From: Candidatus Niyogiibacteriota bacterium
GTDB lineage: Bacteria; Patescibacteriota; Minisyncoccia; HO2-45-28
DNA: 20,293 nt
Direction: 5' to 3'
Assembly: GCA_016177385.1 (NCBI GenBank)
Contig: JACOVJ010000081.1
Coordinates: 1 to 20,293 of the forward strand
The position numbers and the translations under genes were made by a program. This document shows, piece after piece, positions 14,864-20,293 of the stretch (its first letter is position 1; each line of letters begins with the position of its first letter). A model generated the notes under the pieces. That model did not search any database. It was not told the DNA's origin and worked only from the letters and a program-made list of their open reading frames with translations.

Positions 14864-16217
14864 TCAAAAAACACAACTGTTTTTTGCGCTTAAATAATAA
14901 GAAGCCGCCGTAGCTTGCCACAAGCAACGTGAGCGGCAAAAATGGCAAATTATATCGTCCGCCAGCCGTTACCGTGCCGACATATCCCATCAAAAGAGTG
15001 TTCGCCAAATAAAAACTGATGAAAAAAAATTGCCATTCCCGCTTTCCTTTCACCAAAAAACCGACAGCCGCAAACCCAAACAAAATAATCCATACACCCT
15101 GTCCAACCCCAATAAGCGCATTGGCAACCGACGTATTAAATTGAGGAACCTTGGCTAACAAAACGTACCGAACGATATATCGATAATCGTGATTATCAAA
15201 TCCTTTTAGAACGGAAATAAAATGGAACTTCGCAAAATCAGCCGGGCGTTGAGAGATAAGATCAAATAGATACTTCTTGTAATACGGAACGTTAAAAAAT
15301 TCGACATAATAAAGGCGATGGACATCGTTGGGATATTTTGAATAATAATCCGAATTTACCGGCGGCCAACTGTAAGGAATATTATTCCTGTCAGCAAATG
15401 TTCTCGAAGCAAAATAATGCAACGCATACCACCCATCGCTAGAGAGTTCCCACGAATTGAATTGTATTTTATTCCGTACCATCCAGGGAAAAATCGTAAA
15501 AAAGAAAACACAAGCCATCAAAAAAATCTTTTTCCAAAATAATCGCTCGCGGACCATGCTGAAAATTGAGTTTCCAATCACATTCTTATACTGATACACG
15601 TACATGATCAAAAATATCGGAAAAAGATATAAATTAATCGGGCGCGTCAAAGCCGCGAGCCCCATCACAAATGCCGACGCATAATATCGCTTGGACGCAA
15701 ATAAACAGACAGAAAAAAGAAAAAGAAAGCTCGCTAAATTGTCAGACATTAATAACGCGTTCCAATAAATCGACATGGGCTCGAAACTGAAAATAATACC
15801 CGCAACAATACCAACGAACGGGGAGTTAAAAACCTTTACGCCCAACCAATAAATCATGACCGCCGTTAAACCCGCAAGAACGTTTTGGACAAAAACCATC
15901 GCCGATAAGGACATTTTTAACCAAACAAGCACCGCAAGAAATACCGGATAACCCGGCATCCACAGCGCATCCGGCAAAAGAAACGAGGAAATCGTTCCCT
16001 GGCTTAACATATGATAATTTAAAAGGTTGTGCGCCATATTCAAATACATGGCCGCATCTGAAAAGGAGACAAAAACATGCGGACCATATAAAAACTGGAC
16101 AACCAGCGCATAAAAAAACCGAACTGGGAAAGCGATAAAAAATATAATGAGTTCGGTTTTATATTTTTTTATTTGAAACATTGGCATACAAATAAAGCGA
16201 ATTACAGATGACACCAT
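14844..16217 (-). CDS. Polytopic GT39/PMT-like glycosyltransferase
   Basis: About 457 aa from ATG 16217, with roughly 10-12 hydrophobic helices spread over the whole length. The first periplasmic loop has FSDAAMYLNMAHNLL (Asp54) and WMPGYPVFLAV (87-95), the pattern of the GT-C PMT_2/ArnT group, in which the loop acid is catalytic and the donor is a polyprenyl-phosphate sugar. RPINLYLFP and RAFDRNN-like loop segments are also present. It would add a sugar on the outer face of the membrane. The GT2 gene upstream is the natural partner, making the polyprenyl-phosphate sugar. The frame extends to 16343 inside that gene, but the export-like start favours 16217, 16187 or 16181; no strong SD decides it. 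The gene is clearly AT-richer than its neighbours, which may reflect transfer or Phe/Lys/Tyr-rich membrane coding. Confidence 0.85.
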   Translation of the reverse strand: MVSSVIRFICMPMFQIKKYKTELIIFFIAFPVRFFYALVVQFLYGPHVFVSFSDAAMYLNMAHNLLNYHMLSQGTISSFLLPDALWMPGYPVFLAVLVWLKMSLSAMVFVQNVLAGLTAVMIYWLGVKVFNSPFVGIVAGIIFSFEPMSIYWNALLMSDNLASFLFLFSVCLFASKRYYASAFVMGLAALTRPINLYLFPIFLIMYVYQYKNVIGNSIFSMVRERLFWKKIFLMACVFFFTIFPWMVRNKIQFNSWELSSDGWYALHYFASRTFADRNNIPYSWPPVNSDYYSKYPNDVHRLYYVEFFNVPYYKKYLFDLISQRPADFAKFHFISVLKGFDNHDYRYIVRYVLLAKVPQFNTSVANALIGVGQGVWIILFGFAAVGFLVKGKREWQFFFISFYLANTLLMGYVGTVTAGGRYNLPFLPLTLLVASYGGFLLFKRKKQLCFLNDAYVQ

Positions 16218-16918
16218 GAAAAAACGCGCTCTTTTACAATAAATACGATCATACGAAATCCTAATTTCGTGGCAGGCCACGTTTTTCCTGTGATCTTTGA
16301 TACGCCTACACGAGGACGATAATGCACGGGCACTTCTACGCATCGCACCTTATGCTGCAATATCCGAATCATAAATTCAGGCGAAAAATGGCCCCCACTA
16401 ACCGCCAATTCGCCCTTGATCATCTCATAGGCATACCGGCGAATCAGCTTGTACGTGCAACCAACATCCGTAAGCGACGGCCCATTAAATAAATATTCCA
16501 AAAACTTTGCGACCGCCCAATTCCCCATACGTAAAAAAAAGCCCATATTCGCATTCGACCAAATCAGCGCACGTGATGTCCTGGTTCCAAAAACAACATC
16601 GAAGTCGTCGCTATAAATGAGCAGCTTTTCCAGATCCTTTGCAATAAACGTCCCGTCGGGTTCGACCGTCACAATTATATCGCCGGTCGCCTCGCGCATA
16701 CCGCGCCGCAAAGCCGATCCGTATCCTTGTGTTGTTTCAAGAATATAACGCGCCCTGGTTTTTTTAATTTCATCAGCACTGCCGTCCGCTGAATTGTTGT
16801 TAACCGCAATCACTTCATCCACAATCGGGTGCGAAAAAAAATCCTCGATTGCGGTCCGAATATTGCCAGCTTCATTGTAAACCGGCATCACAACAGAAAT
16901 GCGCTGATTACGATACAT
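16202..16918 (-). CDS. Family 2 glycosyltransferase (polyprenyl-phosphate sugar synthase-like)
   Basis: 238 aa, GT-A fold. It starts with ISVVMPVYNEAGNI (7-20), then VNNNSADGSADEI, ETTQGYGSALRRGMREATGD, and VEPDG (85-89) at the metal-binding position where many relatives have DAD or DGD. TDVGCTYKLIRR (150-161) and GGHFSPEFMIRIL follow as in dolichol-phosphate mannosyltransferase-like enzymes. No C-terminal membrane pair is present, so it is the short soluble form. It likely moves a sugar from a nucleotide to a polyprenyl phosphate for use by the membrane transferase encoded next, with which it overlaps by about 16 bases. It starts 2 bases after the epimerase stop, so the genes are one operon. 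Confidence 0.92.
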   Translation of the reverse strand: MYRNQRISVVMPVYNEAGNIRTAIEDFFSHPIVDEVIAVNNNSADGSADEIKKTRARYILETTQGYGSALRRGMREATGDIIVTVEPDGTFIAKDLEKLLIYSDDFDVVFGTRTSRALIWSNANMGFFLRMGNWAVAKFLEYLFNGPSLTDVGCTYKLIRRYAYEMIKGELAVSGGHFSPEFMIRILQHKVRCVEVPVHYRPRVGVSKITGKTWPATKLGFRMIVFIVKERVFSWCHL

Positions 16919-16920
16919 GA

Positions 16921-17940
16921 TTATAGTAATTTATCTTTCCACGTAGAAGGTGTGATATCGGATACGATCTCCAAATCCAAATGATATCGAAATGGTTTTA
17001 CGCCGCGGCTGCGGATATAATGAATCATATGCTCGAGCCCCTGAGTAAGCGAAGTCGACGTTGTATAACCCAGTATTCGGCGCGCTTTGTCTGCGCTGCA
17101 TGTTGCAAGTTTCACTTCGCATGGACGCCCAGGCATAAAAACCTGTTTTATCGGAAAATTTAAAAGATCTGCGGTCTTTTGCGCAAGGGTATTTATAGAA
17201 ACAAACTCTTCGTCGGGCCCCAAATTGATCAATTCCCCGGCGACTTCCGGCAGAAACCCGAGCTTTTCCAAAGGATCAACCACGTCCGCAATAAAAGAAA
17301 AGCATCGTTTTTGCTCTCCGTCGCCGTAAATAATCGGCTGACGCCCCTGCAACATAAGGTTGATCATAATAGACGCGACATTCCGAAACGGGTCATCGTA
17401 TTTTTGGCGCGGCCCGATAATATTATGCGGAACTGCAATAACATATTCTATGTTGTGCGTTTTACAAAGATTGCGCACCATAAGCTCTGCGGCGTATTTT
17501 GAAATTCCATAAGGATCTTGCGGACGGGGGGTCATTTCTTCGGCAAACGGCACCGTTTCTTGCGTGCCGTAACGCGCCATACTGGAACAAAAAACAAAAC
17601 GATGCGCCTTGTTGGCGATTGCGGCCGAAAGAACGGATACCGTAATGTCAAACGTATTGCGCGCTATCAAATGCGGGGAAAAAACGCTAAGCCCCTCATA
17701 CGCGGTACACGCGCAATGATAGACGATTTCCGCGCCACGCATGATTTTTTGAATTGCATCGCGATCACCGCAGTCGTAGGTATAGAATTCAACACCCGCA
17801 GGAACATTATCAAGATACCCGCCGATGAGATTATCGCACCCAATGACGCGATGACCGCGCATCAGTAAACGCTCTGCAAGATGACTCCCCAAAAAACCAG
17901 CAACCCCGCTGATAAAAATAGTTTTGCGATTATAATCCAT
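16921..17940 (-). CDS. NAD-dependent sugar-nucleotide epimerase/dehydratase (SDR)
   Basis: 339 aa, extended SDR. GVAGFLGSH (12-20) binds NAD, SSMARYG (119-125) and YGISK (Tyr144, Lys148) form the active site, and VPHNIIGPRQ (170-179) plus IIYGDGEQKRCFSFI are in the family substrate half, close to UDP-glucuronate decarboxylase or UDP-GlcNAc epimerase types. The Ser-Met-Ala-Arg-Tyr spacing is normal. It is the first gene of the five-gene run to 11946. Upstream on the minus strand, after the terminator of the nucleotidyltransferase gene, TATAAA at 17988-17983 is a possible -10. A GGAGAGG stretch lies 13-20 bases before the ATG, rather far for an SD. Substrate unknown. Confidence 0.93.
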   Translation of the reverse strand: MDYNRKTIFISGVAGFLGSHLAERLLMRGHRVIGCDNLIGGYLDNVPAGVEFYTYDCGDRDAIQKIMRGAEIVYHCACTAYEGLSVFSPHLIARNTFDITVSVLSAAIANKAHRFVFCSSMARYGTQETVPFAEEMTPRPQDPYGISKYAAELMVRNLCKTHNIEYVIAVPHNIIGPRQKYDDPFRNVASIMINLMLQGRQPIIYGDGEQKRCFSFIADVVDPLEKLGFLPEVAGELINLGPDEEFVSINTLAQKTADLLNFPIKQVFMPGRPCEVKLATCSADKARRILGYTTSTSLTQGLEHMIHYIRSRGVKPFRYHLDLEIVSDITPSTWKDKLL

Positions 17941-17994
17941 AAAAAATGAACGTCCTCTCCGAAGTTAATTCACCGTATCACTTTTATACAAAAA

Positions 17995-18020
17995 ACAAAA
18001 GGGGCGTATAGAACGCCCCT
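17995..18020 (-). terminator. Rho-independent terminator of the nucleotidyltransferase gene
   Basis: AGGGGCG (18000-18006) pairs with CGCCCCT (18014-18020) around a 7-base loop. On the minus strand the stem is followed by TTTTGTTTTTTG. It lies 11 bases after the stop at 18032. Confidence 0.85.
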
Positions 18021-18031
18021 CGAATTGCTTT

Positions 18032-18538
18032 TCACCAAGCTATTGGGATCTTTTTTATTACTTCAAAAATTTCGGTTGAATGCATCATTTCCGGTATCAA
18101 AACCATTTTCCCGCCCACATCGCGCATGGTGGCGACATCTTTCATCACGCCGCGCTTCAGGCTATAGCCCCTTACATACACATCGGGCTTGATCGCTTTC
18201 ATGACATTCCACGCGGCATAATATCCGCACAAAACCACGAAATCCACGGCCTCCAGCGCCGCCAGCCAGCTCAATCGCAGGTCGTGGCTAAAAATCGGCC
18301 GACCCCGACCCTTCCGGACAAACGTATCGTCAATCACCGAAACCACCAAAATATCGCCGTACGATTTTGCTTCCTCAAAGTACTGGGCATGACCCGGATG
18401 AACGAGATCGAATACCCCGTGGGTAAGGACGATCCGAGAACCCGAGTTTTTCAGACCCGAAATCTCCCGCTCCAGCTCCGCAAGAGTTTTGATCTTACGG
18501 TCTGTTTTGAGGATCAACCTATCGGGCTTTGATAGCAT
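18032..18538 (-). CDS. Nucleotidyltransferase of the HldE-C/TagD (cytidylyltransferase-like) family
   Basis: 168 aa. GVFDLVHPGH (41-50) carries the HxGH nucleotide-binding signature, followed by VVSVIDD, RKGRGRPIF and RLSWLAALEAVDFVV, which match the ADP-heptose synthase C-domain and related glycerol-phosphate cytidylyltransferases. HSTEIFE near the end replaces the usual STT/STS element. It would activate a sugar-phosphate or polyol-phosphate with ATP or CTP. It stands alone, without a fused kinase domain. The start is set at ATG 18538 because AGGAG lies 5 bases before it; the ORF extends ten more codons upstream without such a signal. It is flanked by terminators on both sides, so it is a single-gene unit. 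Confidence 0.9.
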   Translation of the reverse strand: MLSKPDRLILKTDRKIKTLAELEREISGLKNSGSRIVLTHGVFDLVHPGHAQYFEEAKSYGDILVVSVIDDTFVRKGRGRPIFSHDLRLSWLAALEAVDFVVLCGYYAAWNVMKAIKPDVYVRGYSLKRGVMKDVATMRDVGGKMVLIPEMMHSTEIFEVIKKIPIAW

Positions 18539-18591
18539 TCTCGCTCCTGCCAAATGTTCAAAGTTCAAAACGTATCAAAATAGAATAATAA

Positions 18592-18619
18592 AAAACGGAG
18601 TTGTCGTCAACTCCGTTTT
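18592..18619 (-). terminator. Strong rho-independent terminator of the radical SAM operon
   Basis: AAAACGGAGTTG (18592-18603) and CAACTCCGTTTT (18608-18619) form a perfect 12-bp stem with a 4-base loop. On the minus strand TTTTTT ATT follows. It lies 6 bases after the radical SAM stop. Symmetry would also allow function in the other direction. Confidence 0.92.
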
Positions 18620-18625
18620 GAAAAC

Positions 18626-19774
18626 TTACAAAAAATTCACGTGCAACGGTTTCGGCCCTGTCGCCGGCCGTATTCGTTCGATGCCTTTCACATGCCTGTC
18701 CAGCGCCACGCTCACATAGTGTTGAATGGGCAGCGTGCCCATCATGGTTTCTGCATTGAAGGCGCTCGACGCGAGATACGCCATCGCGCGCCAGTAGCGC
18801 TCCGACCGCCAGATGTCGCGGAATCGCTCCTCGGTGAAATTCCCGATATGCAATTTTGAGTATCGCGCGTTGAAGAACATGCCGGACGGCGCCACGAGGC
18901 CACTCCCACTGATCTGCAGGAGAAATGCGGGCCCGTAAAAACGCTTGTAGGGCGGTTTGTCGCCGTCGCGAATCTTCGACCATTTGACGATGACTTTCGT
19001 CCGGTCGGTGCTCATGGCTTCCGCTTGATGCAGGAGGCCGTACAGCGCCTCATATTTACTGTAATCCACGCCGAGCGAGCCCGTTTCGTCATCCGAGCAG
19101 TGTTTGATGACCGCGTAATCCACGCCGAGATCCACACCGAGCTTGGCGAACGGGATGATCTCATTGGCAAATTGGGGCATGAGCACCATCTGGATGCCGA
19201 GCGTCACCTTCAGGTTCGCCCGTTTTTTCAGCTCCACCGCATACCGGATGTGGCTCATGGCGCGGTCGAATACCTTGGTGTGTTCGGGGCCCTTGTACAT
19301 GATGTTCGCATAGCCCTCCGGCGTTCCGGCGGCCACCGTGAAGCGCACCCATGTCAGATGCGGCAGAACTTTCTCGATTTTTTCGGGTCCCCACTCCCAG
19401 CCGTTGGTCGCGTTGGCGACATCAATGCCCGCATCCGCAAGCGCCTGGATGAACGGAACATACGCGCGGGAAAGCGTGCTTTCCCCGTCCGACACGAGAG
19501 AGACACTGCGCACACCGACGGCGGCGAAATCATCCGCAAGCCGCAAAGCGTCATCGGGCGTGATCAGCTCGCGCGATTGCGATTCCTGCACCATGGCGTA
19601 ACAGAACGTGCACATCGCTCCACAGGTACGCGTCAGCGCCATGTCCACGCCCACCGGCGCAATGCGTTCTCCCGACTCCCATGCCTCGACGCGATCGCTA
19701 TGCCACGCAAGTTTGTGGGAATCCAAGATCAGCGCGCCCTCGCGCGTCTGGACCGCCGAACCGCTCTCGTTCAT
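18626..19774 (-). CDS. Radical SAM protein with SPASM-like C-terminal region lacking cluster cysteines
   Basis: 382 aa. Cys51, Cys55 and Cys58 in CGAMCTFCYAM form the CxxxCxxC 4Fe-4S site that cleaves SAM. SDGEST (95-100) stands at the GGE SAM-contact position. TIM-barrel-like strands continue to about 270. Then FLLQISGSGLVAPSG, HIGNFTEERFRDIW and a helical tail resemble the peptide-modifying SPASM/twitch layout. However, only one Cys remains after the motif (HCSDDE), so no auxiliary cluster can be built in the usual way. ATG 19774 is chosen because GGAGGTGA, a perfect SD, lies 4 bases before it, and because it forms an ATGA overlap with the upstream stop. Substrate is unknown; the co-encoded 113-aa protein is the best candidate partner or substrate. 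Confidence 0.9.
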   Translation of the reverse strand: MNESGSAVQTREGALILDSHKLAWHSDRVEAWESGERIAPVGVDMALTRTCGAMCTFCYAMVQESQSRELITPDDALRLADDFAAVGVRSVSLVSDGESTLSRAYVPFIQALADAGIDVANATNGWEWGPEKIEKVLPHLTWVRFTVAAGTPEGYANIMYKGPEHTKVFDRAMSHIRYAVELKKRANLKVTLGIQMVLMPQFANEIIPFAKLGVDLGVDYAVIKHCSDDETGSLGVDYSKYEALYGLLHQAEAMSTDRTKVIVKWSKIRDGDKPPYKRFYGPAFLLQISGSGLVAPSGMFFNARYSKLHIGNFTEERFRDIWRSERYWRAMAYLASSAFNAETMMGTLPIQHYVSVALDRHVKGIERIRPATGPKPLHVNFL

Positions 19775-20112
19775 GCTTTCACCTCCACTCCGCGAAAATG
19801 TCGAAGCGTATTGAGATCGCCCTGCGGCATCACCCAAACGACAAGACCCGGATCAACCGCCTCTTTCAGAAACTCCTCGAGATCCAAGAGCAGGGTTCCA
19901 CGTTTGGCGGCGGACATCGGCTCCGTGAGGTCCACGATGATCTGCCCGTCCTCTCGCGCGTCCCGTACGACGACGGCGTCTTTCAGGCCCGCCGGTCCAT
20001 TCGTGAGCGCATACGAGATAATACGCAGGCGGTCCTCTTTGAGCAGTTTCCGCCAATCCGCACTCGGCGACGGCGTGTCCACAGATGCATACCGTACCAT
20101 TTCACTCGGCAT
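19771..20112 (-). CDS. Unrecognised 113-aa protein co-encoded with the radical SAM enzyme
   Basis: I do not recognise a family. Starting at ATG 20112, the protein has an N-terminal MPSEMVRYASVDTPS, a helix-rich part (DWRKLLKEDRLRIISYALTN), alternating strands (DAVVVRDA, GQIIVDLTE), a helix (GTLLLDLEEFLKEA) and a last strand-helix unit (LVVWVMPQGDLNTLRHFRG). It looks like a compact soluble alpha/beta fold without signal peptide or Cys. The start is set by GAAGGAG just upstream; the frame extends to GTG 20208, but that extension would run through a terminator and into the repeat. Its TGA overlaps the ATG of the radical SAM gene (ATGA), so translation is coupled. It could be a substrate-recognition partner, a substrate or an independent enzyme subunit; none is shown. 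Confidence 0.8.
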   Translation of the reverse strand: MPSEMVRYASVDTPSPSADWRKLLKEDRLRIISYALTNGPAGLKDAVVVRDAREDGQIIVDLTEPMSAAKRGTLLLDLEEFLKEAVDPGLVVWVMPQGDLNTLRHFRGVEVKA

Positions 20113-20165
20113 TTCCTCTCCTTCTTCAATTATCAAAGTCCCGATGTTATCGGAATAAGTATGAT

Positions 20166-20195
20166 AAAAAACCGAGTCGCAGTCAAGCAACTCGG
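20166..20195 (-). terminator. Rho-independent terminator upstream of the small-protein gene
   Basis: CCGAGT (20172-20177) pairs with ACTCGG (20190-20195); inner GC pairs shorten the loop. On the minus strand the stem is followed by TTTTTT (20171-20166). It would end a gene lying to the right of the window and isolates the radical SAM operon. Confidence 0.7.
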
Positions 20196-20196
20196 G

Positions 20197-20293
20197 TAAT
20201 GTGCGCACACCTATGGCGGTTTTTGAAAAAGCAGAGCGGCATTCGGTTTTGAAAAGCTCTCGCAGTCCCGACGGGCTTGGTCTCGATCCGCCA
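20197..20293. repeat. MITE-like structured element, copy 2 (cut by the window edge)
   Basis: Bases 20215-20293 (79 bp) are identical to 5267-5345, and the preceding TAATGTGC is shared as well, with small differences between. The window stops at the apex of the large internal hairpin, so the right half is missing. It has the same orientation as copy 1. It lies just upstream of the terminator that precedes the small-protein gene. Confidence 0.85.

Noticed and set aside
16218..16343. N-terminal extension of the GT39-like protein
   Set aside because: The extra 42 residues are read in a second frame inside the GT2 gene and are Arg/Cys/Ser-rich, unlike a membrane-protein start.
19025..20158. 377-aa plus-strand open frame
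   Set aside because: It is antisense to the radical SAM and small-protein genes, which have clear motifs and strong SDs. The composition is Arg/His-rich shadow sequence.
20113..20208. GTG start extension of the 113-aa protein
   Set aside because: It would pass through a terminator hairpin and begin in the repeat; the ATG at 20112 has a good SD.

Overview
The window looks like a contig fragment from an uncultured Patescibacteria/CPR-type bacterium (Parcubacteria-like). This is inferred from family content and not from a marker gene. The signs are secreted proteins with short 'IGI.TT.P...L.V' repeats and an 'ISYQGRLADADG' motif, a secreted helical protein ending in a cupredoxin domain, a peptidoglycan-binding surface protein with a poly-Gly linker, tightly packed genes and many weak ribosome-binding sites. 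TGA is used as a stop (for example at 2284 and 9024), so the Gly-UGA code of Gracilibacteria is not in use. Overall composition is moderately GC-rich, with a visibly AT-richer patch at about 14.85-16.2 kb. I saw no tRNA, rRNA, CRISPR array, integrase or transposase.

Layout from left to right; almost everything is on the minus strand. 1-4200 is envelope-related: a partial tail-fibre-like secreted protein open at the left edge, murB, and a secreted DUF5667-like/cupredoxin protein with a long leader. 4197-9980 is nucleotide-sugar and glycan assembly: two SDR epimerases, a polyprenyl-phosphate sugar-1-phosphate transferase, a GT4 glycosyltransferase (the only plus-strand gene) and a short UDP-glucose-dehydrogenase-like protein. 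10051-11823 is a pair of exported surface proteins. 11946-17940 is a five-gene minus-strand run: SDR epimerase, GT2, polytopic GT39/PMT-like transferase, methyltransferase, and O-antigen ligase/polymerase with a TPR tail. 18032-20112 holds a HldE-C/TagD-like nucleotidyltransferase and then, between terminators, a two-gene operon of an unrecognised 113-aa protein and a radical SAM enzyme.

How the genes could work together: the epimerases, dehydrogenase and nucleotidyltransferase would make activated sugars; the initiating transferase (6494-7831) would load the first sugar on a lipid carrier; the GT4, GT2 and GT39-like enzymes would extend or modify it; and the ligase/polymerase would finish a surface polysaccharide or glycoprotein glycan. 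The exported proteins nearby are plausible acceptors or co-displayed surface proteins. No flippase or export ABC transporter is present in the window.

The least ordinary signals are non-coding. A roughly 208-bp highly structured inverted-repeat (MITE-like) element lies at 5249-5456, and its first part recurs at the extreme right edge, with 79 identical bases, so the glycan island lies between two direct copies. Six exact TTATCCACA (DnaA-box) nonamers occur, three of them starting within 2-5 bases after a stop codon. A perfect 15-bp hairpin in front of murB has an arm that can also pair with the murB Shine-Dalgarno sequence. The small-protein/radical-SAM pair is the best candidate for an undescribed system.
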